A stretch of DNA of 64,000 nt, taken from NCBI GenBank assembly GCA_900073065.1, contig FJOG01000048.1, forward strand, positions 106,740-170,739, read 5' to 3'. The stretch's first letter is position 1, and each line of letters begins with the position of its first letter. Both the position numbers and the translations under genes were made by a program. This DNA comes from Phialocephala subalpina (Eukaryota > Ascomycota > Leotiomycetes > Helotiales > Mollisiaceae). The notes beneath the pieces are model-generated. The model was not told the DNA's origin and ran no database searches. It saw nothing but the letters and a program-made list of their open reading frames with translations. Shown piece after piece: positions 11,677 through 21,345 of this stretch.

Positions 11677-12221
11677 GATGTCTTGTGGTAGGTATGGGAG
11701 AGGAAGGTAAGACCAGGCTGTAGAGGAAGATTTGTGCTTGTGTTTGAGGACGAGAGGGGTAGAGAGTGAGGTCGGGAGCAACGCTCTTGATGGGTTGTAA
11801 TGGGTCATTCTCTATACTTGTACCACTGGAGATTGTTGTCATGTGCCGTGCTGGAAGGAAGTAGCGTGGTGCCACGTCTACGTGTCGTGCATGTATACAT
11901 GCGGGTGGGGCTGGATGTGGTTAGCGAGGTTTGGGGGGGAAAGACGGAAGACGGGTCGGGACTCACAGATAAGATAAACAACAATCTCTCGGCAAAAGAA
12001 TAGTCTAGATTGGAAGCTAAGGTATCTCAATTCATGGCGCTTTTGTATCATTGGCAGATACTTGCGCAAAGGTAGTGGCGGTTGTTGTGGCTTGCTTCAG
12101 GGTCTGCGTGCATGACCAGCTCGGATGTCGTGATAATAAGTGACCGCCAATCAGCCGGAAGCATCTTCGACCTCTCTGGCTGAAATTTATACCGATTTTA
12201 AGCTTGCTCCATGGCGAATTC
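11677..12221. other. Intergenic, no gene seen
   Basis: Upstream flank of the small basic protein and 3' flank of the MFS gene. No element recognised. Confidence 0.4.
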
Positions 12222-13694
12222 TCATGCCTCAAGTTCTTCAGAAATTGCTTGCGGGCTATCTCTGTCCTGCACTTTGTGGTGGCTGAAAGCTGCCAGAAGT
12301 CCCAGGTCGTATGCAGCCTTCAACGAACCTGCAACAATGAATGTGACCCAAAAGTTTCCGGACTGGGCCAGCAATCCGGTGATGAATGGTCCGCAGCTCT
12401 GGCTGAAGGTCCTGACTACTGAAATGAACCCCATGACAGCAGTTCTCTCTCCAGGCTGCACGACCATTGAGAGGAAAGCAGCTTTGGGGGCAATGTCCAT
12501 CGAGGCGAGCGAAGATCTGATTATGAGAAAGATGATAGCTCCAGTAAGTGATGATGGGATCGGTATCAGAGCAAGTGCGATGGCGGAGGGTAGATGAGTG
12601 AAGACCATGGTGTTGATAAGACCGATTCTCTTGGATAATGAGGCCGCGACAACAGATGAGATTGCTGAAAGAATGGCCATGATCGAGAAGATCGTGCCAA
12701 GCGAGCCTGTTGGCAGATCGAACTTGTTGTAGAAGAAGTATGTTACCCAGGAACTAGAGTGATCAGTGACATTTCCACTAAAGAGAGGGAGTGCTTACGC
12801 AGGAACAAGACCAGAAGCCAATGAGTCGACAGCAAACAAGCAGCATAGCCTGAAAATGATCCCTCGACTCTCTCTGCTGATCTTCGGCAACAACGACCTC
12901 TTCTTCTCAAGCTCCTGGGTTTGCTCCGTCTCGACTCCCGGCAGTAATGCATCTTCCTCTCCGATCTCACCATCTCGTGCAGGTTTCGTGACCGGTGTCT
13001 GAAGCTCAACGCCTGAACTCAAGAACCAGGCTAGCGTGAAGTTGAGCATTCCAAGTATGGCATACGTGAAGAATACGGCCTGGTAGGACCTGATCGAAGT
13101 CCAGCCCCTCGCATTCTGTAGTTGCTGGACAGCCCAACCAGTGACGAACTTTCCGGCAGCGCTTCCTGCCGACCCAATAACAACGTACCAGGCGAAGATA
13201 TCGCTTCTGATTTCAGGTGCCGTAAGATGAGCGAGGGTCGACTCCTCAATTGAAGTGAAAGGTCCTATCTCTCTCCCACTTCATGTTCATGTCAGCACAA
13301 TCCCTCAATTTTTAATCATAAATACATACTTCGGGCTGATAATACCCACAACACCCGCAAACAATAGAATCCAGAAATTTCCACTCGTAGCAAAAGTAAA
13401 TCCCGAAAATGCCATCATCAACGCCCCAATCGCGAGCACGTGCTTCCTTCCAATTCCGTCAGCCACAAGACTCAGTCCAAAGCTGATGATATCTCCGACG
13501 AAGGTGAGACTCATGAATAATCCGATCTGTGATGCCGGAATATCATGTTCGTGAAGATACAACGCGAGGACGATTGTTGAGCCTCCGAACGCGAAGAATC
13601 TGATGAATCGCTGGAGAATGATGATCTTCGTATCCAAGGCAGAAGCGAAGAGCGAGTGCAGTCCCAGCTCGTGGAAGAGTCGTTGGATTGCCAT
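12222..13694 (-). CDS. MFS transporter (456 aa, three exons)
   Basis: Multi-pass transporter of the major facilitator superfamily, probably a proton-coupled drug or metabolite carrier. Exons are 13694-13330, 13272-12799 and 12753-12222, with introns of 56 and 45 nt and clean GTATGT and GTAAGC donors. The first half has the loop-2/3 signature as LVADGIGRKHVLAIGA (motif A-like, D-x-x-G-R-K). The middle carries a hydrophilic, acidic loop (KPARDGEIGEEDALLPGVETEQTQE region split over the linker), as usual between helices 6 and 7. The second half has hydrophobic segments such as TIFSIMAILSAISSVVAASL and the loop SLSKRIGLIN. The spliced length is a whole number of codons. The substrate cannot be told; a plain MFS family call is as far as the sequence goes. 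Confidence 0.88.
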
Positions 13695-14159
13695 CGTGAT
13701 TAGTTCGTCGTGGTGTTGTCGTTGTCTTCAGCAATGTGAGAGTGATAAGAGGAAGAGAAAGAAGTTGTCGTTGAGAGGAGAGAAGAGTCTCACGGATGAA
13801 CGTCTAATTGAGGGTCGGGGCCTCGACCCTGCATACCGCTTTCCGTTTCAATAGTGCGTGTGGCTTGCCGAACGTGGGGGCCACCAGGGAAAGAGCCAAT
13901 GAACGCGTCCCGAACTGTCTTCGCTTACGGTTGCTCACGCGACCCCTTTCCCCTTTTGCTATGGCCGAGATCCTTGAATATAAATCGGTACAATAGGACT
14001 TGAGCATCACGAAGGTTTCATAGATACCATGGCATTCTCAATTTTGCTGAATATTCTCGTTTTCTTTTATTGAGCTAAGATCTAGTAGCCAACTGCATGA
14101 TGCATTTTCAACTCCAAATCATCCTTCCAAAGGAATCAAGCACCTTCACATGCCCTCAA
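13695..14159. other. Intergenic, no gene seen
   Basis: Promoter side of the MFS gene and 3' flank of the first trefoil-like gene. Nothing recognised. Confidence 0.5.
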
Positions 14160-14678
14160 TCAGCCAACAATTATATCATCCAGTACTAAAATCTCAAAAA
14201 GCTCCAAGCTATCACCCTTGGGTCCATCCTCCCAGCACTGACAATAAATTAGTCCCTTCTCATCTATTCTCAAAAAATGGCCTGGATAATTGAACGAAGC
14301 CTCAATCGCACACGTACCATCCCTTTGGCTCTTCTGACTCATCACCTCAATCCCCGTCTTCATACTGTCCGGTAGGCTTTCTGCCCAATACTGACAATTG
14401 ACCGTGCCAAATCCCAAATTCTTGAAAAAGTGAGACTCGGGACCAATGTCCATTCGAAGACAGATGCTAGGTATGCTCGAAGCACGGACGTAGCAGTCGT
14501 TACTTCCAGCGAACTCAAGGTGGAGGATTGAGTAGGGACCAAGAGCTGTGGCGACGAATACTCTGCCGGCACCGGCGGGGTCGAAATACCCCATCCCATC
14601 CGGGTCGATGTTGAGGTAAAGTCCATGCTTCTTGGATTTGATGCAGACTCTGATGATGCCGGACGAGCCTGCAGGCAT
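14160..14678 (-). CDS. Beta-trefoil-like protein, copy 1 (172 aa)
   Basis: First of three tandem paralogues on the same strand. The protein repeats a pattern of about 40-50 residues in which a strand such as VCIKSKKHGLYLNIDPDG or AIEASFNYPGHFLRIDEKG is followed by a short aromatic strand (GTVNCQYWAE, GLIYCQCWED) and ends LELFEILVLDD. That pattern is what fascin-like and related beta-trefoil domains show (x-L-x-I-D-x-x-G, then C-x-x, then F-x-x-x-x). There is no signal peptide, so it is likely cytosolic or unconventionally secreted. Beta-trefoils commonly bind sugars or proteins, so a lectin-like role is possible but not shown. It aligns over its whole length with the copy at 16.2-16.7 kb. Confidence 0.75.
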   Translation of the reverse strand: MPAGSSGIIRVCIKSKKHGLYLNIDPDGMGYFDPAGAGRVFVATALGPYSILHLEFAGSNDCYVRASSIPSICLRMDIGPESHFFKNLGFGTVNCQYWAESLPDSMKTGIEVMSQKSQRDGTCAIEASFNYPGHFLRIDEKGLIYCQCWEDGPKGDSLELFEILVLDDIIVG

Positions 14679-14910
14679 CGTGATGGCAAGGAGCTTGTTG
14701 TCAGGTTGGTTCTGATATTGTGATACTGACAGATACTGCCTCGGGAGACATAATCTCTGGAAAGTTGAAGAGTATGGATTAAGAACTTGATAGTTGGATA
14801 TTTCAAGATTATAGGCTACATGTTGAATCTAAAATAATATAACGCTAATGGTCTAGTATAGGTGAGCATGTGGAAATGCGCGCAACTCTTTGGTGAAGTT
14901 CTGTAAATAA

Positions 14911-15160
14911 AACTTCGCCCTCTAATGGCCACGAAACATTCAACTATTGCATGACGGGATAAAGCAGTACAATATGTGTACCTTTCTTGATACATTGATT
15001 TCTCTCTTAATCTCTGAATGGCAACACCGTTATTCGGCCATTACTGATCCAACCTAGGAGAACATTTGGCTTCTGCTCTAATCCACATCCCTGATTCCTT
15101 GCCTCTAGATTTGCATGGACTTCATTTCGAGGTTAAAAACCCTGCACGAACGACAGTTCA
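14911..15160 (+). repeat. 250-bp tandem duplication, unit 1
   Basis: Begins AACTTCGCCCTCTAATGGCC and ends CGAACGACAGTTCA. It is identical by eye, base for base, to the unit that follows directly. It holds no gene. Confidence 0.95.
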
Positions 15161-15410
15161 AACTTCGCCCTCTAATGGCCACGAAACATTCAACTATTGC
15201 ATGACGGGATAAAGCAGTACAATATGTGTACCTTTCTTGATACATTGATTTCTCTCTTAATCTCTGAATGGCAACACCGTTATTCGGCCATTACTGATCC
15301 AACCTAGGAGAACATTTGGCTTCTGCTCTAATCCACATCCCTGATTCCTTGCCTCTAGATTTGCATGGACTTCATTTCGAGGTTAAAAACCCTGCACGAA
15401 CGACAGTTCA
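15161..15410 (+). repeat. 250-bp tandem duplication, unit 2
   Basis: Perfect head-to-tail copy of 14911-15160. Its last three bases (TCA at 15408-15410) supply the minus-strand TGA that ends the truncated trefoil-like gene, so the duplication edge and the truncation point coincide. Confidence 0.95.
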
Positions 15411-15737
15411 ACTATGACCTTCCGTCTTAAATCTAAGCGAGGGAGTAGCTTCTATGTGGAGGAAGACGTCTGGTGCGTTATGCGGATGGATACCACATGA
15501 ACCGTCTGAATAGCGATGGATGTAGAGTATCGAGTGAGAACCCATAGTGTCAGTACTGAACGCATGACCGAAGCTGTCATAGGTGCAACCATTTATGCCT
15601 CGAGTGTCGATGTTGAGGTAGTGTTCGTGGACATTTGATCGGATGCACACTTTGATGAATTGATCCACTAGAGCATAAGTTGTTGTCTCTGCAGGTGGAC
15701 TTGCTGCAATGTTCCCTGGATTCTGGCCAAGATCCAT
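15408..15737 (-). pseudogene. Beta-trefoil-like protein, copy 2, truncated (109 aa)
   Basis: N-terminal half of a paralogue of the genes at 14.2-14.7 and 16.2-16.7 kb. From an ATG at 15737 (MDLGQNPGNIAAS) it enters the shared fold at FIKVCIRSNVHEHYLNIDTRG. It keeps the second strand set (DTMGSHSILYIHRYSDGSCG) and the third (DVFLHIEATPSLRFK). It then stops within four codons, just where its paralogues continue with the N-C-Q-Y-W segment. The stop lies exactly on the boundary of the 250-bp tandem repeat. A further in-frame ATG at 15827 would extend the N-terminus. I read it as a gene that lost its 3' half when the repeat arose. A short expressed protein cannot be excluded. Confidence 0.7.
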
Positions 15738-16225
15738 CTTCTCTTGCAAACTTCTGTCTTCTGGGGAGTGGTGAAGATCCGAGGAGTCTGAATAAACTGT
15801 ACATACTCCTGATTGGGAGCACACCAAATCTTATGCTCACGCGAACCAAGAACACTACATGTACTGTACTTTCTGCGAATATCTTTCACCATTCTTCATG
15901 TATCTACAGCAATGAAAAGCTTCCTTTTGACCCTGCTATGTACCCCAAAACATTTATTTTAAACATACAACACGAGATCCATAAAAGAATCTGATGCGTG
16001 ATACATTTCTACCCAAGAGAAATGAATGAATGCACTTCTGGAATTATGCTGACCCGGAAGCACAAACTCCTTGGCAGATTGAACTAGAAACACTGGAATA
16101 GCTGATACTATGCGTGTACACTAAGCTTCAGCACATTTAGCTAGAAACTTAACTTACTTTCGCCCACATTCCAGTCATACAACTATGAAAGCGCAATTGA
16201 ATCATAAATGTCCAACAGCATGATC
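15738..16225. other. Intergenic, no gene seen
   Basis: Upstream flank of the truncated trefoil copy and 3' flank of copy 3. A/T-leaning, nothing recognised. Confidence 0.5.
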
Positions 16226-16714
16226 TCAGCCCATCAGTAGAACTTGAAACCGTTCCCAAGCTCCCTCTGGAATCCTTATTGCTTCCCCATGATACTGACA
16301 ATTCACATTGCCATCCTCATCCATCCTAAGGAAATTACCCGGGAAAGCTACACTCTCGATCGCACCTGTGCCATCACCCAGGCTCCTCAGCCTAAGATTT
16401 TCAAGCCCAGGGTTGACCCCCATATGCTCCAGCCAATATTGACAATTGGCGTGTCCCACACCAGCATCCTGGAAGTCCGGACTCGCATCGATTTTCATGC
16501 GAAGATAGCAGCCTGGCGCATCGGGAGCTCGGATGGAGCAGGTACCATCGGAGTAAAGCTCCGGGTAGAGAACCGAGAGATGGTCTTGTGTGATACTGCC
16601 AGTTACTGAGACGGATCCAGTGCTTGAGTAGGTATTCATCCCCTCGGCATCGATTCTCAGAAAATTACCGAATCGGTCAGACTTGATGGCGACTTTGACG
16701 ACTATGAATGACAT
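16226..16714 (-). CDS. Beta-trefoil-like protein, copy 3 (162 aa)
   Basis: Third tandem paralogue. I start it at the ATG at 16714 (MSFIVVKVAIKSDRFG) because this matches the start of copy 1; an open frame continues upstream to 16912 without homology. Repeat strands are VAIKSDRFGNFLRIDAEG, SDGTCSIRAPDAPGCYLRM, GHANCQYWLEHMG, GDGTGAIESVAFPGNFLRM and GNVNCQYHGEA, with the closing strand WERFQVLLMG. The LRxDxxG plus NCQY pairing recurs at about the third-of-protein spacing expected for a beta-trefoil. No signal peptide or membrane span. Function unknown; sugar or protein binding is the family-level guess. Confidence 0.75.
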   Translation of the reverse strand: MSFIVVKVAIKSDRFGNFLRIDAEGMNTYSSTGSVSVTGSITQDHLSVLYPELYSDGTCSIRAPDAPGCYLRMKIDASPDFQDAGVGHANCQYWLEHMGVNPGLENLRLRSLGDGTGAIESVAFPGNFLRMDEDGNVNCQYHGEAIRIPEGAWERFQVLLMG

Positions 16715-17551
16715 TGAGACTGTGAGGACTTGTCGAGGTCTGCAGGCCAACGGGAGGTGGCTTGAGATCTGCCACGCTCGATGTTTAGAGAATTTGGTGA
16801 GATCGTGATTGAAAGATGATCTTTCTCGGTACTTATATTTAAATTCTTCAAAGTTAGAGTCATGATAGCGTACAGCAAGTTTGCTTGTTGCGCTTTGGTA
16901 TGACTGCAACAAAGGCTGTCGAGAGGCACTGAAGGAGGTCTTCCAATGACAAATGAAAGGGTCTAAATAGTAAACTATTGGTAATATAATAATTGATGGA
17001 TAATCGTCTTTAAAAGCGTCTCTTGAGGGCCATCAAAAACTTCCACCTCCTCTACAACATATTGGGGGTTCTCTGGTTACACAGCAACATTTACACAACA
17101 TACAGCAAGCGATCTTCAATGGCTCGCTTCCTCAGTCCATACAACAGCTCCACCTACAAGTATGAGCTGGCACTGAAAGCATCCTAAGCAGCCTTCTGCA
17201 GGCGGAATCGATTGTTCCACCGTGGCTTGCTTAGCCTCGTTTATAATTAACAAACAACGTGAAATGATTCAAATCCAAATATGGACCAGCCTTGTTATAA
17301 ACAACCTTCATCATTATACAAACTGTGAGCTGCTTCTCTGCGCGACTCGACAAGACACGAGAAGTTGACAAGTCGGCGGTTCCAGAAATTTTGCGATCGC
17401 ATGTCTGATTCCAAGCTTTTGGTGCTGAGATGTCGACCTTAGCTACCTTGGCGATGAGCTCAACAAAGAATGAGCTTATGAAACACCTCAATTTACCATC
17501 GGAGACATATACATTAATGTCGGTCAGTCACTAGAGCTTTCACAACTATGC
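16715..17551. other. Intergenic, no gene seen
   Basis: Upstream of trefoil copy 3 and of the interrupted membrane-protein gene. The reading frame of the latter is open back to about 17555, but I see no start codon before 17724. Confidence 0.4.
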
Positions 17552-17723
17552 TTGATCTCGACTTCCGAACGGAAAAAGACTGATCAATCATTTTAAACAA
17601 CAGAAAGAGACCGATCGAGTTTACCACTGGTTAACATCAGATAAAAGCCACCTGAAAGCCACCTGCAAGAGAAAGCCACTATATGATTGGAGTGACATTC
17701 TGGAGAAATCCAAAGATGAAGCG

Positions 17724-20661
17724 ATGAAAGCGATTTGCAATGGTGGCGACCAATACACTGATTACTACTGGCGTCTCGCTGCTCCGGATTCTGATGGATG
17801 CCCGAATTGGATTGCCAGATGGTTCCTTTACCATAAGTTCCGCTATCGCGACGGGAGGAACCAGACACGTGTGAAATCTGGGGAAGAAAGGAAACACCGT
17901 GGTGATTTAAAGAGCGGCGGGCAACACAAGAGTCATGGACATCAATTGACGGGGTACGAGGTCAGCAGCAATTACTATAAAGTAGCCACGAAACCACAAG
18001 TCTTAACCGAGCAGAGCTCGACTAGTAGTCGTGGAACTAGCTCGCAAGATTCCTCAACAGCCGGAACGTACTACGATCCAGTACGAGATGTCTCTACTCC
18101 CTTAAACTTTATTGTCCCGCCATATCGGAGACAAAGTCAACCTCAAGCTGTGTTTGAAGAGTTTATGCTTGATAGAGGAACGCTGGTGTGTCCCACTGAG
18201 CGAGGGGGGATAATGAGTAACCGGTTTTAGGAATCTTCGACACAAAAGACCTCACTTCCTGGTCGTTTTCAAGCATCAAAACATGATGAAGTTGCTTCCG
18301 CTATTTGGGATTCACCCTTTTTGTCCAGAAAGGAGCAAGTACCAGACCGAAATATAGAGGATAGAGAAGATGACACTGTCAGTGAAATCGTCAATATTTC
18401 GATATCTTCTGTTACCTCTGTCATAAGCAGCGTATTTTCCGGCACTATCGCATTTTTGATATCGTCTATTAGTGGACTTGAAGGCGCTGAAGATCAATTG
18501 GTCCATCTTCTAATCGGCGATGATGCTATCCACTCCTTGTGCATCGAAGCCCTCGATACGATTGGTCAAGAGAGATTCGAAAGGAATCTCCGTCGACTTC
18601 TCGTCAATTTTGCAGTTGAACTGAAGAAAGAAGGAAAGACGCAACAAGAACAATATGCTGCACAATTCGTTCGAATCAGGGCACGGAACACTGCTCATAT
18701 CATATGCAATACGCTCAAGTCCGGCGCCTTGAATCTCAAATATGACAAGGGAAAGTCGATCGCAAAAGAATACTTATCCGATGAAAGTGGTTCAGATGGC
18801 CTCGATAATGATCTAGAAGATTTACAACAGCTGGAAGTTTTTGTAAAGAGCTCGCAGGCGCTCGGGCTACTGCGAGAAAGTTTACGGGCTTTCATATCTC
18901 CCCATTTAGCAACAGATAACGCAAACAACAACACCGGTATAGAGTCTATAAAGGCAACGGAAACAGGAGTACGTCGAGTGCTTGGCCTCGGTAGGATTAT
19001 CGCCCGGAGCTTTTCGACTCTTGACTTCTACTCTATCAAGGTGAGGATGTTGATTAACAGGCAATCGAAACCCGACCTGGAAGGAAAAGTAAGGTTTAAA
19101 TGGCAATGTGTGAGTTATTCTGAACAATATCTGACAGACACAGTGGAGCTAACTGGAGAGCCAGGTATGTGGACAAAGATTCTTTGATAATTTCACAGAA
19201 CTTCAACCTGGCGCTGTGCAGCGGTTTATGCAGTCTTTGAATAACTCAAACGAAGAAAATATGCTCAACAGGAGCCATACTCCTGCGACTATCGGAAGCC
19301 GCCTTCGACGCATTTGGGGGGGGGGGGGGGNNNNNNNNNNNNNNNNNNNNNNNNNNNNNNNNNNNNNNNNNNNNNNNNNNNNNNNNNNNNNNNNNNNNNN
19401 NNNNNNNNNNNNNNNNNNNNNNNNNNNNNNNNNNNNNNNNNNNNNNNNNNNNNNNNNNNNNNNNNNNNNNNNNNNNNNNNNNNNNNNNNNNNNNNNNNNN
19501 NNNNNNNNNNNNNNNNNNNNNNNNNNNNNNNNNNNNNNNNNNNNNNNNNNNNNNNNNNNNNNNNNNNNNNNNNNNNNNNNNNNNNNNNNNNNNNNNNNNN
19601 NNNNNNNNNNNNNNNNNNNNNNNNNNNNNNNNNNNNNNNNNNNNNNNNNNNNNNNNNNNNNNNNNNNNNNNNNNNNNNNNNNNNNNNNNNNNNNNNNNNN
19701 NNNNNNNNNNNNNNNNNNNNNNNNNNNNNNNNNNNNNNNNNNNNNNNNNNNNNNNNNNNNNNNNNNNNNNNNNNNNNNNNNNNNNNNNNNNTAGAAGAGA
19801 TCCGAGGGGTATGGAACAAAGGCGACCCCTTCATGAATGGCAGTCTGGGGGAACTCGACCAGATGCCGGTAACAGACAACCAGGAGTACCCAATGCCTCA
19901 CCTCAAGAAATTGTCTTCCTTCTTCTTTGCTACAGAGCAGATAGGCAAGTAACAATCAGGACCCAAAATAGCCAATAACTAACTCCCCAGTCATCAGGTA
20001 CGCGACTAGGCTTCTGCAGCTAGACCTGGCCAACTCGCTAGTAAAATCAGACAAGCACTTATTCGAAATGTTGCGAAGTAATTACCAGGAAATGCGTGGA
20101 CGCTGTGTAGCATGGTTTTCACTTCGTACCCTCCAAAGCATTAAGTTCGTACAATTCGAACTGTATGGCGAACTAGTCGATGTTCGGAAAGAAGATGCCA
20201 TCCCACCTGCTGAGCGCCGAGACTACAAGTATCAACCTGCACCCCCTGAATTTATCCCACCAGTAAGTGCTCGACATGTAGCCAAATATTAAGAGGGGAG
20301 CATCAAGGCTGATTTAAACTTCCACCAGGTGGGAGACAACCAAATGATGCACCTGTTTCAACACCCCGACCACGCCTTGGATCTCCCAATCTGCTTAGAC
20401 CGCTTCCCTAAGAAACTAAAAGAGAAGCTCAAGTGTGAAAATGGAGTGAAGCTTGGCTGGGGACTTCACTTTGTCGAAGGATGGAACACTAAGAGTATTT
20501 GGATAATTGTGTCCTTAATTTTCGGAATTGGAAGTTTGTTGATGGGTGTGTTGTGGGCGGTGTATGGACACAGTATCCAGAACGCGTTCGCGGTTGCGGC
20601 TTATGTGGTTGCGCTGGCAGGGGTGGGTATTGGGACTCTTCAAGCGGTGTTGGTAATGTAG
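17724..20661 (+). pseudogene. Fungal lineage-specific membrane-protein family member, interrupted
   Basis: Long gene of a family I recognise only as an expanded, uncharacterised fungal one. One frame runs from 17724 to 19187, broken only by a TAG at 18228-18230 that a single C-to-T change from CAG would make. Early signatures are GGDQYTDYYWRLAAPDSDGC and NWIARWFLYHKFRYRDGRN. After 19,160 a 34-nt GTATGT...CACAG stretch must be skipped to stay in frame. After the assembly gap the frame resumes (WNKGDPFMNGSLGELDQMP). It passes a GC-AG intron at 19945-19990, then LLQLDLANSLVKSDKHLFEM, a GT-AG intron at 20263-20328, and a conserved tail (MHLFQHPDHALDLPICLDR, then WGLHFVEGWN). It ends with two transmembrane helices (IWIIVSLIFGIGSLLMGVLW and AFAVAAYVVALAGVGIGTLQ). 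A typical member would be one intact protein, so this copy is probably a pseudogene. Confidence 0.6.
19316..19791. other. Poly-G run and assembly gap (461 N)
   Basis: Fifteen G residues at 19316-19330 lead straight into N at 19331-19791. A poly-G run abutting a gap is typical of a read or assembly artefact and should not be read as coding sequence. Confidence 0.9.
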
Positions 20662-20709
20662 TGAGATGTATAATCTCCATTTTGAGCTGAGAATAATCCT
20701 TTTCCAATT

Positions 20710-20980
20710 CGAATGACCTTTGATGGGCCGCGGCTCATACAATGCTTCCAAAAATCTTCCCTCCTCTTCCGTCAGCACGATCTCATTAGCAGCGAGCGCT
20801 TTATCCATTCTATCCACGCCTCTGAAGCTACCGATAGGGTTCAGTCTTTTGAAATCAAGAACCTGATTGACAGAGCACCCAAAGAAAATGGGATTTCAGG
20901 GGTTCCAAGCCAGGTGGGGATACGACCGATAGCACGGGCGTCTGGACTCAAATCGGAAGACTGGAATTTGCATTGAGCTG
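20710..20980 (-). pseudogene. Aldo/keto reductase C-terminal relic
   Basis: On the minus strand, 20817 down to about 20713 reads DRMDKALAANEIVLTEEEGR then FLEALYEPRPIKGH. This matches, position by position, the last 40 residues of the intact aldo/keto reductase at 1.3-2.5 kb (ERMEEALEA...[21 protein letters not shown]). Upstream pieces in shifted frames (LAWNP, a stop, NPIFFGCS) match the segment before it. There is no N-terminal barrel, no start and no intact frame, so this is a gene fragment, not a gene. Confidence 0.75.
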
Positions 20981-21345
20981 AGCAGACTTATACAGAGACT
21001 CTGGAAAACTTCCCTCAAAGACTGGGTGCATTCTAGCATTGGAGATGGGTCCTAATATCGTGATCCTCCGTAATCAAACAGACACTCCGCAAGAAGAATG
21101 TTGAGGCGATCATGAAATTCAATGATGCTGACAGAGGAAGAGATGTGAAGGGATGCAAATTGAAAAGGGGTAGAGGTAAAAGGCTTGTAAAGAGGTAGAA
21201 CAATCTTGGATATACAATGTCCGAAACGCTCGATCCATCACCCATGCCATGCAAGCAATCTCCATCACTTTCCGATATCTTCAGACTGACAACAGTTTCG
21301 GTACATCACACCACACAACCCCACTAATTCACCCAAACACTACCT
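20981..21345. other. Intergenic, no gene seen
   Basis: Between the aldo/keto reductase relic and the 3' end of the Zn2Cys6 regulator. Nothing recognised. Confidence 0.5.

Noticed and set aside
19316..19330. Poly-G tract as a biological feature
   Set aside because: It runs straight into an assembly gap, the usual look of a sequencing artefact.
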